Positions 1 through 8,254 of a stretch of 64,000 bases of DNA are shown here, piece after piece; position 1 is the stretch's first letter; every line of letters begins with the position of its first letter. This stretch comes from Aurantimonas sp965217685. Its GTDB lineage: Bacteria > Pseudomonadota > Alphaproteobacteria > Rhizobiales > Rhizobiaceae. The DNA is taken from assembly GCA_965217685.1 (NCBI GenBank), contig CBDCIZ010000003.1, forward strand, positions 806,001 through 870,000, given 5' to 3'. A model generated the notes under the pieces. The model was not told where the DNA came from, ran no database searches, and saw only the letters and a list, made by a program, of their open reading frames with translations. The position numbers were made by a program, and so were the translations under genes.

Positions 1-363
1 GGCCCGGAGCATGTGCGGCGCATCCGGATCATCGCCGATCATCTTCAGCGCGAAATAGGCCTTCACGCTCGCCGAGATGTCGAAGGCGCCGTCGGTGAAG
101 AGCGGCCAGCCGCCGTGATCGGCCGCCTGGATGCGCCGCAGATAAACACCGATCTTGGCTTCCAGCGCGGTGTCCTCCTCGCCGAGATAATGCAGCAGCA
201 GCACGTATTCCGACGGGATCGTCGCATCGGCCTCGAGCTCGAAGACAAAATGCCCGTCCTCGCGCTGCCATTGCAGAAGGCCGGCCGTCGCCCGGTCGAT
301 TGCCTGATCGAGCGCAGCGCCGTTCGGCCGGTACGCGTTCGCATCGTGATGACCGACCGTCAT
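1..363 (-). CDS. shc: squalene-hopene cyclase, N-terminal part (cut by window edge)
   Basis: Reading inward from position 363, the frame runs open to base 1 and ends in AYFALKMIGDDPDAPHMLRA. The upstream stretch includes LLQWQREDGHFVFELEAD, EYVLLLHYLG and DHGGWPLFTDGAFDISASVK, which is the first alpha-barrel repeat region of class II triterpene cyclases. The family cyclises squalene to hopene/hopanol at the inner membrane. Only about 121 of roughly 650 residues lie here, so the catalytic DXDD motif is outside the window. It is the sixth gene of the hpn operon, just after hpnE. The ATG at 363 follows GAAAGG at good spacing; ATG at 402 or GTG at 429 (overlapping the hpnE end) are alternative starts. 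Confidence 0.88.
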   Translation of the reverse strand, partial: MTVGHHDANAYRPNGAALDQAIDRATAGLLQWQREDGHFVFELEADATIPSEYVLLLHYLGEEDTALEAKIGVYLRRIQAADHGGWPLFTDGAFDISASVKAYFALKMIGDDPDAPHMLRA

Positions 364-415
364 GGGCCTTTCGCTGCGTTCGCTCGATGGATGATCCAGC
401 ATATCGTCTCGGCCG

Positions 416-1738
416 TCAGGAATGGTCACGAAGCGACCGCGCGGAGTTTTGGCGCACCCGCGCAGGCGCAGCAAGAGCCAGTTTCGCCGCGCGCCGGCCC
501 GACCTTATCGCGCCTTCGATCGTGGCGGGCAGGCCCGTCGCTGTAAAGTCGCCGGCCAGAAACAGATTGTCGAGGGCGGTGACCGGTCCCGGCCGCCTCA
601 TTTCCTGTTCGGGCGTAGCCAGAAACGTCGCACGCCGTTCACGAACCATCTGCCAGCGCGGCAGGGCGGCGGCGCGCCCGGTCAACGCCGCGACCTCCTG
701 CCAGACGGCGGCCGCAAGCGCCTCCCTCGGCCGATCCAGCAGACGGTCGGCAGCGCTGATCGTCACGGACAGGCGACCCGGAAAGGCGAACAGCCATTCA
801 CTGATGCCGCCGACGATGCCGATGAGCTTCGGATCACCTGGTCCCGGCTGCGGCCCAGGGAATGGCCCAGGGAATGGATCGGCGATGAAATGGATGTTGA
901 GGATCGCGCTGAAGCGGTCGGGCACGACGAGGCCTTCGATGAGGCCGGCGGCGGCGATCGGCGGCACGGCGAGGACGACCCTGTCGTCCGGGCCGATCGG
1001 CTCGTCCGCGCCCGCAAAGCAAAGGCGCGTGACCGCTCGCGCCTCGGTCTCGATCGCCTTCAGCGCGGCGCCGAAGCGCACTTCCGTTCCGCGCGAGCGA
1101 AGCGTCGCCAGCGCCGGATCGACCAGCGCCGCCCCGAGCCCACCGGTCGCGATCACCGGGCGGCAGGCCCGCCCGCCGAGCGCCAGCGTCTCGCGGAACA
1201 AGGCCGCTGCGAGCCGTGCCGAAGCGTCGCGCGGCTCGGTGTTGAGCCCGGCGATCAACAGCGGGCGCCACAGCCGCTCGTAGACCGGACCTTCAGACAC
1301 CATCCGCTCGCCGAGCGTCACGTCGCGTTCGGCACCGAAAAGCCGAAGCGGCGCGAAATAGTCGCGGGCCCGCGTGTTCGGCACCCGGCGCCTGGGATCG
1401 AGGATCCAGGTCGGGATTCGTCCGGCATTCGGCCGTAGCGTCCAGCGCTCGCCGGTCGAAAGGTCGGCGAAGTCGAAGGCGCAGTCCTCCTCCATCGACA
1501 GCGCGGCTTCGCCGCCGATCCGCCGCACATAGTCGAGCGCCGTTTCGTTGCCCGACAGGAGAAGATGGTTGCCGTTGTCGATGACCATATGCAGCACCGG
1601 ATCGAAATAGGAGCGGCACCGCCCGCCGGCCTGGGGCGAGGCCTCGTGGACGATCACTTGGCTGCCGGCGCGCGACGACGCTTCGGCAGCGGCAAGACCC
1701 GAAAGCCCGGCGCCGATCACATGCACAATCCCGGCCAT
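416..1738 (-). CDS. hpnE: hydroxysqualene dehydroxylase HpnE (FAD amine-oxidase fold)
   Basis: A 440-residue protein that opens with a Rossmann FAD-binding motif, VHVIGAGLSGLAAAEASSRAG, followed by an acidic strand end (VHEAS) and the GGRCRSY motif of the amine-oxidase/phytoene-desaturase superfamily. The C-terminal FAD-contact segment NLFLAGDFTATGLPATIEGA closes the fold. In the HpnCDE route, HpnE reductively removes the hydroxyl of hydroxysqualene to give squalene. Its place between hpnD and shc in a co-directional operon matches this job. About 70 bases separate its ATG from the hpnD stop, the only notable gap in the operon. Confidence 0.93.
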   Translation of the reverse strand: MAGIVHVIGAGLSGLAAAEASSRAGSQVIVHEASPQAGGRCRSYFDPVLHMVIDNGNHLLLSGNETALDYVRRIGGEAALSMEEDCAFDFADLSTGERWTLRPNAGRIPTWILDPRRRVPNTRARDYFAPLRLFGAERDVTLGERMVSEGPVYERLWRPLLIAGLNTEPRDASARLAAALFRETLALGGRACRPVIATGGLGAALVDPALATLRSRGTEVRFGAALKAIETEARAVTRLCFAGADEPIGPDDRVVLAVPPIAAAGLIEGLVVPDRFSAILNIHFIADPFPGPFPGPQPGPGDPKLIGIVGGISEWLFAFPGRLSVTISAADRLLDRPREALAAAVWQEVAALTGRAAALPRWQMVRERRATFLATPEQEMRRPGPVTALDNLFLAGDFTATGLPATIEGAIRSGRRAAKLALAAPARVRQNSARSLRDHS

Positions 1739-1807
1739 CAGATGCCGCTCACCGGCTGCAGCCCGCGCGGCCCCGGCAACCGCAATCCGCCATCACAAAA
1801 AAAACCA

Positions 1808-2782
1808 TCACAACAAGCCATGCCGCAAAAGCGCCAGGAGGATCACGCGCTTCTTCTTGGACACCCGACGACGCGGCGGCGCCCAGCCCCGCGCGAGCAA
1901 GCCGTCGAGCAAGGTACGGTAGGCAGCCGACATCATGCGCGGTGCGCGCACCATCTTGCGAGACGACGCGTCCATGATGGCATCGGCCCGGGTAAAATGG
2001 TCTTTCGCCTCGGCTGCCAGGCCGACGCAGACCACGGCAAGACGAGGATCGGCCAGAATACGATCGATGGTTTTCCCGTCGTCCGGACGGGAGCCCTCGC
2101 CGGCCTCGGCATCGGCTGCGGGCACGGAAATATGGGCCTCCACCAGCGCCTCGCGCGGCAGATATAGCCGGCCGCGCTCGGCATCCTCGTCGATGTCGCG
2201 CAGGATATTGGTGATCTGGAGTGCCCGTCCGAGGTGGTGCGCCAGCGCCAGTCCCGCTGCCTCTGACAATCCGAACACCTGCACCGACAGGCGGCCCGGC
2301 GCCGAGGCGACGCGATCGATATAAAGATCGAAAACCGCCCTGTCCGGGGCGACGATGTCGGCCGCGCCATCCATCGCCATGCCGTCGATCACCGAGTCGA
2401 AGTCCTCGCGGTTGAGATCGAAAGCGCCGATCGCACGGGCCAATGGTGCAAGCGAAGCGATGCGCTCGCCGGCGTAGAGAGCCGTTATGTCGGCACGCCA
2501 ACGATCGAGGGCCGCGATGCGGATGTCGCGCGGTTCGTTGCCATCGGCAATGTCGTCGACCGCCCGGCAGAAGCCATAGATCGCATACATCGCCAGCCGC
2601 TGCGGCTCGGGCAGGATGCGCAGGCCGAGAAAGAACGAGCTCTTCGTCGGCGCCTGAGGCACGGACACGGCCGCCTTATCGGCTGTCCGCACGTCGCCCG
2701 GCATCGCGCCTGAAGGCGCGTCACCAGCCGGCCGCGAACCGTCCGCCGGATCCGCATTTCGTTTGGCTGCAAGGATGCTCAT
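1808..2782 (-). CDS. hpnD: presqualene diphosphate synthase HpnD
   Basis: About 324 residues of the isoprenoid synthase (squalene/phytoene synthase) fold. The first Asp-rich motif is in FCRAVDDIADG and the second is represented by ITNILRDIDEDAERGRLYLP, the Mg2+-diphosphate sites that condense two farnesyl diphosphates into presqualene diphosphate. The start is placed at 2782 because its ATG overlaps the hpnC stop as ATGA; an in-frame upstream ATG at 2818 lies inside hpnC. The N-terminal 45 residues before SSFFLGLRILP are a Pro/Ala-rich extension rather than core fold. It feeds HpnC and HpnE in the same operon. Confidence 0.93.
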   Translation of the reverse strand: MSILAAKRNADPADGSRPAGDAPSGAMPGDVRTADKAAVSVPQAPTKSSFFLGLRILPEPQRLAMYAIYGFCRAVDDIADGNEPRDIRIAALDRWRADITALYAGERIASLAPLARAIGAFDLNREDFDSVIDGMAMDGAADIVAPDRAVFDLYIDRVASAPGRLSVQVFGLSEAAGLALAHHLGRALQITNILRDIDEDAERGRLYLPREALVEAHISVPAADAEAGEGSRPDDGKTIDRILADPRLAVVCVGLAAEAKDHFTRADAIMDASSRKMVRAPRMMSAAYRTLLDGLLARGWAPPRRRVSKKKRVILLALLRHGLL

Positions 2783-3663
2783 GAGGTTTTCACGCTGCGC
2801 TTGAGCTTGCTGCTCCATCGTGCATTCAGCAGACCCTTCGTCGCCTGGCCCGCTGCGGCCGACAGCATGAGCCTCAGAACGGCCGGCTTGCCGAGATGCA
2901 CACCGCCGGCAAGCGGATCACCCGTGACGAGGCGCAGATTCAGCCGCTCGGCCAGCTTCTGGATCGTCGCGATCTCCATGCGCAGGCGCATATCCTCTAC
3001 CAGAGGCACCAGGCGGGACGATTGGACGAGCAGTTCCGAGACGTGGATCGTCAGCTGCTCGATCGTCCTCTTCAATTCCGGACTTGCCCGATTGCCGCCC
3101 AGATCGTCTATGGCGGCGCCGTTGCCAGCAAGATTGGCGAGAGGGATATAGACCCGATCGAGATCGCGAAAATCGCGTCCGCAATCCTGAAGGTGGTTGA
3201 TAATCTGCAAAGCGGCACACAGGGCGTCGGAAGCGTCCCAGATGCCGACGGATTCGCCATGAAGGTCGAGCACGAAACGGCCGACCGGCATCGCGGAGAC
3301 CGCGCAATAGTCCATCAGATCGGCAAGGCTTTCCGTTCGCGGATTGGCCACGTCGCGGCGAAACGCCTTCAGCAGATCGCAGGGATGGCGAGCCGTCAGA
3401 TTGCGTTCGGCCAGGGTATCGCGAAGCGGAAGGGCGGCGTCGACGTCGTCTTTGTCGAACAGCGTCGCCTCCAGGCGATCGAGACGGTCGAGTTTTTCTT
3501 GCGGCGCGAGCGTCGGATGATCGGCGATGTCGTCTGCGGCCCGTGCGAAACGATAGAACGCCAGGATGGCACCTCGATGCCGCTTGGCGATCAGAACCGA
3601 GGCCACCGGAAAGTTTTCAGTGCGATGGTTCCTGCCGGATGTCCAGTCCTGCGATCCGGTCAT
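2779..3663 (-). CDS. hpnC: hydroxysqualene synthase HpnC
   Basis: About 294 residues of the squalene/phytoene synthase family, a paralogue of the next gene. It begins MTGSQDWTSG, continues with the typical HpnC opening ENFPVASVLIAKRHRGAILAFYRFARAADDIADH and carries the second Asp-rich helix as INHLQDCGRDFRDLDRVYIP. In the three-enzyme bacterial route it converts presqualene diphosphate to hydroxysqualene. The start at 3663 is fixed by an ATGA overlap with the hpnB stop; an upstream ATG at 3705 would extend it into hpnB. Its stop also overlaps hpnD, suggesting translational coupling. Confidence 0.93.
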   Translation of the reverse strand: MTGSQDWTSGRNHRTENFPVASVLIAKRHRGAILAFYRFARAADDIADHPTLAPQEKLDRLDRLEATLFDKDDVDAALPLRDTLAERNLTARHPCDLLKAFRRDVANPRTESLADLMDYCAVSAMPVGRFVLDLHGESVGIWDASDALCAALQIINHLQDCGRDFRDLDRVYIPLANLAGNGAAIDDLGGNRASPELKRTIEQLTIHVSELLVQSSRLVPLVEDMRLRMEIATIQKLAERLNLRLVTGDPLAGGVHLGKPAVLRLMLSAAAGQATKGLLNARWSSKLKRSVKTS

Positions 3664-4838
3664 GACGGCACTCTTCGCGATGGCATATGCACACGCCCCT
3701 TCCATAGACCGCCACGCCCCCGCTGATAGTCAAGCGCCGACCGGATGGTGAACGCGCCGTAGATCGCAGCGATTGCGGGTAGGCACGTCGCACGCCAGGC
3801 CGACAGGCCGTAGAAGCGCAGCATCGGCATGAACGAAATCGCCATCGCCACCCATCCGGCAAGGCCGACAAGGCGCGTCGAGCCGCTGCCGAAAATCGCG
3901 GCCGACGGAGGCACCAGGAAGACGAGAGCCAGACCCAATATGGCGATCACCAGACGAACCGGGCTATGCCGGAGCTCGGTATAGGCCGATCGAACCACCA
4001 TTTGGCGAATGTCGGCGAAGGCGGGACAAGACCTGATGCTGACGACATCATGCACCAGGCCGAGCCAGATCGGACCTTGGCTTTTCATCATCCGGCCCAG
4101 TGCGCAATCGTCGATCAAGGCGCCGCGTATGGCGAACAGGCCGCCCGCCCGCTCCAAAGCCGCACGGTCGCAGAGCACCACGCCGCCGGCAGCCGCCGCG
4201 GTGCGTCGTTCCGGGTCATTCACCCAGTCGAATGGGTAAAGCAACCTGAAGAAATATACGAAGGCCGGCACCAGCCAGCGTTCGGCGGAACTTTCGGTGC
4301 GCAGCTTCACCATGAGCGAGGCAAGAACGACACCGCGGCGATCGGCCTGCGAAACGAGCCGGGCCAGAGTTCCGGCCCCATAGGCGATGTCGGCGTCGGT
4401 GAAGAGTATGCGGTTCGACGAAAGACCGGTCTGGCGAATGTGGTTCAAGCCTTCCTGCAAGGCCCAGAGCTTGCCCGCCCAGCCGGCGGGCAACGGCCTG
4501 GCCGCAACGACCGTCAATCGCTCGGCATAACCTGCGACGGTTGCCGCCCGCAATGCGATTTCAGCCGTACCGTCCTCGCTGTGATCGTCAACGAGAACGA
4601 CGTGGAACGGCATCACCGTCTTCTGCGACAGAAGCATCGGCAGCGTTTCGGCAATCGTATCGGCCTCGTTGCGTGCCGGCACGATCACGACCAAGGCCTG
4701 GTCCGCGTCACGCCTTGTCGAATTATCACCGACGCCGGCATTGTCCGGCATCATGACGGGAGTCAGTCGCCAATATCGCCCCCGCGCGAAAAGCAGCACC
4801 ATCCAGATCGCAAGGGACAAAACAGCAAACGCCGTCAT
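3660..4838 (-). CDS. hpnB: hopanoid-associated glycosyltransferase HpnB
   Basis: A 392-residue GT-A fold family 2 glycosyltransferase. An N-terminal membrane helix (AFAVLSLAIWMVLLFA) precedes the nucleotide-binding opening LVVIVPARNEADTI, the VDDHSEDGT segment and the metal-binding FTDADIAYGAG (DAD). Two or three C-terminal hydrophobic helices (LVIAILGLALVFLVPPSAAI and the following segment) anchor it in the membrane. HpnB homologues are linked to hopanoid clusters, but the exact sugar transfer is not well established. Both ends overlap neighbours by ATGA (hpnA before, hpnC after). Confidence 0.9.
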   Translation of the reverse strand: MTAFAVLSLAIWMVLLFARGRYWRLTPVMMPDNAGVGDNSTRRDADQALVVIVPARNEADTIAETLPMLLSQKTVMPFHVVLVDDHSEDGTAEIALRAATVAGYAERLTVVAARPLPAGWAGKLWALQEGLNHIRQTGLSSNRILFTDADIAYGAGTLARLVSQADRRGVVLASLMVKLRTESSAERWLVPAFVYFFRLLYPFDWVNDPERRTAAAAGGVVLCDRAALERAGGLFAIRGALIDDCALGRMMKSQGPIWLGLVHDVVSIRSCPAFADIRQMVVRSAYTELRHSPVRLVIAILGLALVFLVPPSAAIFGSGSTRLVGLAGWVAMAISFMPMLRFYGLSAWRATCLPAIAAIYGAFTIRSALDYQRGRGGLWKGRVHMPSRRVPS

Positions 4839-5842
4839 CGAAGCATACCTCGCCGATCGAACCAGGTCAGCGCGTCGCCGATTGCGTTCTGCCAGGGCCG
4901 GGTTTGGTAGCCGAGTTCCCGACGCGCTTTCGCATCGCTAAAGTACATGTGGTGCCTTGCCATACGGAGCGCGTCGAAGGAGACGAAAGGCGCCCTGCCC
5001 GTGATCCTGGCGTTCAGTTCGGCAATAGCCGCGAGCGGCATCACGGCGGCAATCGGAAGCCTGATTTTCGGCGCGGAGCGACCCGCCTGCCTGGCGATTT
5101 CGGCGAGCATCTGCGACAGCTCCACATTCTCGCCACCGAGAATGTAACGCTGGCCGACGAGACCTCGGCCAAGCGCGAGAAGATGGCCGCGGGCGATGTC
5201 GTCCACATGGGCAAGATTGAGGCCCGTGTCGACGAAGGCCGGCATCCGCCCACGGGCCGCCTCGATGATGATCCGGCCGGTCGGGGTCGGCTTGATGTCG
5301 CGCGGCCCGATCGGCGTCGAAGGATTGACGATGACAACGGGCAGGCCCTCGTCCGCCATCTGCCGGACGACCGTTTCCGCGTTCGCCTTGGAACGCTTAT
5401 AGGCACCGATCACGTCGCCGGCCGTCTGGACAGCGCTTTCGTCGGACGGAGCGTCCGGTGTCCCGGGCCTCAATGTCGCGACGCTCGACGTGTAAATAAT
5501 ACGCGAAACGCCCGCAGATCGCGCTGCCTCAAGCAGTGAGCGGGTGCCTTCCACGTTGACGTCGTGGAGTTCGGATGGATCGCGCACCCAAAGGCGGTAG
5601 TCGGCTGCAGCATGGACGAGAACATCCATCCCTTTCATGGCGTTTTGAAGAGAGCGAGGATCGCGGAGATCGCCCTCGACGACTTCGACGCCCGCAGCGA
5701 TGAGGTCTCGCGGACTGGCCGGCCGCACCAACGCCCGAACCTTGTAGCCTGCCGTGGCGAAGACGCGGACCAGAGCGGAACCTAGAAACCCGCTCGCACC
5801 GCTGATCAACACTGGCCCTCCGTCGAATTTGGATGCCCGCAT
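4835..5842 (-). CDS. hpnA: hopanoid-associated sugar epimerase HpnA (extended SDR)
   Basis: About 335 residues from the ATG at 5842, beginning MRASKFDGGPVLISGASGFLG, an NAD(P)-binding GxxGxxG motif of extended short-chain dehydrogenases. The catalytic tetrad region is seen as YTSSVATL and YKRSKANAE (YxxxK), and VNPSTPIGPRDIKPTPTG is typical of the HpnA subfamily. It is the first gene of the hpn operon. The frame stays open to about 6223, but residues upstream of 5842 belong to an HNH-nuclease remnant, so the short start is preferred. No strong Shine-Dalgarno sequence is visible, so the exact start is uncertain. Confidence 0.9.
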   Translation of the reverse strand: MRASKFDGGPVLISGASGFLGSALVRVFATAGYKVRALVRPASPRDLIAAGVEVVEGDLRDPRSLQNAMKGMDVLVHAAADYRLWVRDPSELHDVNVEGTRSLLEAARSAGVSRIIYTSSVATLRPGTPDAPSDESAVQTAGDVIGAYKRSKANAETVVRQMADEGLPVVIVNPSTPIGPRDIKPTPTGRIIIEAARGRMPAFVDTGLNLAHVDDIARGHLLALGRGLVGQRYILGGENVELSQMLAEIARQAGRSAPKIRLPIAAVMPLAAIAELNARITGRAPFVSFDALRMARHHMYFSDAKARRELGYQTRPWQNAIGDALTWFDRRGMLR

Positions 5843-6061
5843 GGACGTGCTCGCGTTTTCTGCCAAATGGCCAGGACGCAGCATTTCAAGATCGGCAGTT
5901 CGCATGTCCAAGCTCAAGAAACGCACCGATCTTGTTTTGCCGCGAATCAGACGTTCCGAAATGACCGTCTGTGAATATGGGTTGGCAGGCAAGCTCGACA
6001 ATTCTGAAGGCGCCACAATTCCTCCGATCAATCTCAGGTTGGAGTGGACTCCATTTCGCCT

Positions 6062-6223
6062 GACATGATGTGACCGATCATGAATCATGCGGCACCGCTG
6101 GCAGAGCGCAGCGAGGTTTTCGGCGGCATTGTTGACGACGTCGTGGTCGAGATGGGCACAGGATAGATAGACGTTTGTGACGAAGGCCGGAATTTCGGCA
6201 AGGAGATTGTCCGATGCGGGCAA
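6062..6223 (-). pseudogene. HNH-endonuclease C-terminal remnant, in frame with hpnA
   Basis: The open frame upstream of hpnA encodes VYLSCAHLDHDVVNNAAEN and then LAALCQRCRMIHDRSHHVRR. This matches the small HNH endonuclease type common in proteobacteria, where HLDHD...NxxENL..LCQRCH carries the metal site and zinc-knuckle Cys pair. The N-terminal half, with its first CxxC pair, is not found upstream, and the usual His after CQRC is Arg here. No stop separates it from hpnA. It is read as a truncated remnant rather than a working gene or a domain of HpnA. Confidence 0.6.
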
Positions 6224-6575
6224 GTTGGTGCAAAGCGTCCTACCCGTCCCATCCCATCAGCGGCCAATTTCTTGATCATACCAGCAGGAGCAAATCCAGG
6301 CCGCCGGCACCGCCGTCGATCCTGAAACCGGCTAGATCTTCTCGACCTGATCCCCAAACCCGATCGCCGACGCACGAAGCGGCCTGATCACGCCCTTGGT
6401 GCGTTGCGTCTGCCATCGCCACGGCCTGGTTTGACTCCGCCACACTGGCCTGGATTTGCTCTGCCGTTGAAACTACCGAATGGATTTCGGTCCCAGCGTG
6501 AGCGATGCCCTGACTGATCGGTTCTGAGGAAGCCCGTTGCCTCGTGTGCCCAACGCTCGATCTCGCCTTCGAAGG

Positions 6576-6947
6576 TCATACGCGAGAAGAAAAATCAGTC
6601 AGCGACACGGTAATCACGCCGGCGGCCAGCGCAACCGATGCGAGAGCGAGAATGGGTGTCAAAGAAGCGGTAAAGTGCTCGGCGCCGAATATTCCAAGGA
6701 TGGCACCGAACAGAGCAACGCCTGCCATGAATGTGAAACGCGGCCCGAAACGGTCGGACAGAGCTCCTGCGTTCAACAGCAGCGTCGCGTAGGCGAGCGT
6801 ATAGATGTTGAGAACCCATTCGACCCCATTGAGGCCGATCTGAAATGAGCCCCGGATCGCTTCCACGACGACGTTCATGACCGAAATGTCGATTCCGACA
6901 AGCATCAGTCCCATCATGGCGGCGATCAGAACGAAATTCGGATTCAT
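6576..6947 (-). pseudogene. truncated MFS transporter (DHA2-like, first helices only)
   Basis: The 123-residue frame begins MNPNFVLIAAMMGLMLVGID, continues through VEWVLNIYTLAYATLLLNAG and contains the MFS motif ALSDRFGPRFTFMAG between helices 2 and 3. After one or two more hydrophobic segments it stops at VSLTDFSSRV. Full DHA2-type efflux pumps have about 450-550 residues and 12-14 helices, so most of the protein is missing and a working transporter is unlikely. No matching C-terminal part is found downstream. It lies beside the HNH remnant, marking this interval as decaying DNA. Confidence 0.65.
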
Positions 6948-7171
6948 CGATGCTCGTTTTCAGCCGCTCTCGGCGAAGCCGCCGCTTTGTAGCGCCAGTA
7001 AAAAATGGATTCGTGTACGGCTCGGAGCGCGAAAAACCATATGGCCGCATGCTGCTGCCGAGCGCGTCGGTCACAGGGATAGCGCCGAGAACTCAAGGTG
7101 CGTGAAAATCCGCACGGATATCGCGCATACGGGACCGGATCTGCTACCTGGTCCCGTATTGCACGCCGGCC
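6948..7171. other. intergenic, no gene recognised
   Basis: This stretch lies between the truncated MFS gene and the GST gene. Translations in all frames were read and no recognisable protein segment was found. It presumably holds the former promoter of the MFS gene, but no clear -35/-10 pair or dyad was identified. Confidence 0.4.
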
Positions 7172-8056
7172 TCAGCTGATCGCTGGAGATATCGGATTTT
7201 TATCCTCGGTCCGGCTGTCGAAATCGCTTGCGTCATGGCGCTCGCGAAGCTGCCCGGAGGGATCGCCAACGACACGATTGACCATCCGGCCCCGTGTCAC
7301 AGCGGGCCGCTCGGCGATCATATTCGCCCAGCGCAGAACGTTCCCGTAATCCTGGACCTGCAGGAATTCGCCGGCTTTATAAAGGTCGCCCCTGACAAGG
7401 CCGCCGTACCATGGCCAGACCGCGATATCCGCAAGTGTGTAATCGTCTCCAGCCAGATATTCCGTCATCGCCAGCCGACGGTTCAGAACGTCGAGCTGGC
7501 GTTTGACCTCCATCGAGAACCGGTTGATCGCGTATTCGATTTTCGTGGGTGCGTAAGCATAGAAATGTCCGAACCCGCCGCCGAGATAGGGGGCACTGCC
7601 CATCTGCCAGAAGAGCCAGGACTGGCATTCGGCTCGAGCCGCCGGCTCCGTCGGCAGAAACGCGCCGAACTTTTCGGCAAGATAGGTCAAGATGGCGCCG
7701 GATTCGAAGATTCGTACCGGGATCGATTTGCTGCGGTCCATCAACGCCGGAATCTTGGAGTTCGGATTGATGTCGACGAAGCCGCTGCCGAATTGATCGC
7801 CTTTTTCGATGCTGATCAGCCATGCGTCATACTCCGCACCGGTGTGGCCGAGCTCCAGAAGCTCTTCGAGCATCACCGTGACCTTCACGCCATTTGGCGT
7901 GCCGAGCGAATAAAGCTGCAGCGGATGACGGCCGACCGGCAGCTCCTTGTCATGTGTCGATCCAGCGATGGGACGATTGATGCTGGCGAACTTGCCACCG
8001 CTTTCCGTGTCCCAGGTCCAGACGGAGGGCGGCGTATAGTCTGATTGATCGTTCAT
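7172..8056 (-). CDS. yghU: YghU-type glutathione S-transferase (disulfide-bond oxidoreductase)
   Basis: A 294-residue GST of the Nu/YghU type. The protein has the long N-terminal lead typical of YghU (PPSVWTWDTESGGKFASINRPIAG), then the thioredoxin-like domain from about residue 45 (LQLYSLGTPNGVKVTVMLEELLE), glutathione-site residues INPNSKIPALMD and FESGAILTYLAEKFG, and an all-helical C-terminal domain with DDYTLADIAVWPWYGG. YghU enzymes bind two glutathiones and reduce disulfides or peroxides in the cytosol. It stands among other redox enzymes and may serve stress defence, but no specific substrate is visible. Confidence 0.9.
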   Translation of the reverse strand: MNDQSDYTPPSVWTWDTESGGKFASINRPIAGSTHDKELPVGRHPLQLYSLGTPNGVKVTVMLEELLELGHTGAEYDAWLISIEKGDQFGSGFVDINPNSKIPALMDRSKSIPVRIFESGAILTYLAEKFGAFLPTEPAARAECQSWLFWQMGSAPYLGGGFGHFYAYAPTKIEYAINRFSMEVKRQLDVLNRRLAMTEYLAGDDYTLADIAVWPWYGGLVRGDLYKAGEFLQVQDYGNVLRWANMIAERPAVTRGRMVNRVVGDPSGQLRERHDASDFDSRTEDKNPISPAIS

Positions 8057-8074
8057 CTGTGAATTTCCGCTGTT

Positions 8075-8254
8075 TCAGTTTCGCCGTGATTGCGTTGGTG
8101 GGCGGTCGGCGATCTGCATGGCTGCGAGATTGGTCGAAACGGAAAGAAAGCCGCCTGCGCCAGCTTCGACTTCGAATACGAGCTTGGAACGCTCGGCACT
8201 TGCGGCACTGGCCATATAGGCTGATGCCATCTGTATGTGCCGCTTTTCAAACAT
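8075..8254 (-). CDS. candidate 59-residue small protein coupled to the aldo/keto reductase
   Basis: An ATG at 8254 lies inside the last codons of the aldo/keto reductase gene, giving an 8-base ATGTTTGA stop/start overlap. The frame encodes MFEKRHIQMASAYMASAASA, then ERSKLVFEVEAGAGGFLSVS, and ends near RPPTQSRRN. No family was recognised. The overlap geometry and Ala-rich amphipathic start argue for a translated, co-expressed peptide, but a chance frame is possible. No membrane helix or Cys motif is visible. Confidence 0.4.
   Translation of the reverse strand: MFEKRHIQMASAYMASAASAERSKLVFEVEAGAGGFLSVSTNLAAMQIADRPPTQSRRN

Noticed and set aside
300..1283. Long plus-strand open frame opposite hpnE
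   Set aside because: Arg/Ala/Ser-rich composition typical of the complement of a GC-rich gene; the minus strand has the clear hpnE protein.
6399..6545. Helical, chemoreceptor-like peptide on the minus strand (GIAHAGTEIHSVVSTAEQIQ)
   Set aside because: Resembles a piece of a methyl-accepting protein but is too short and has no start or flanking domain; chance cannot be excluded.
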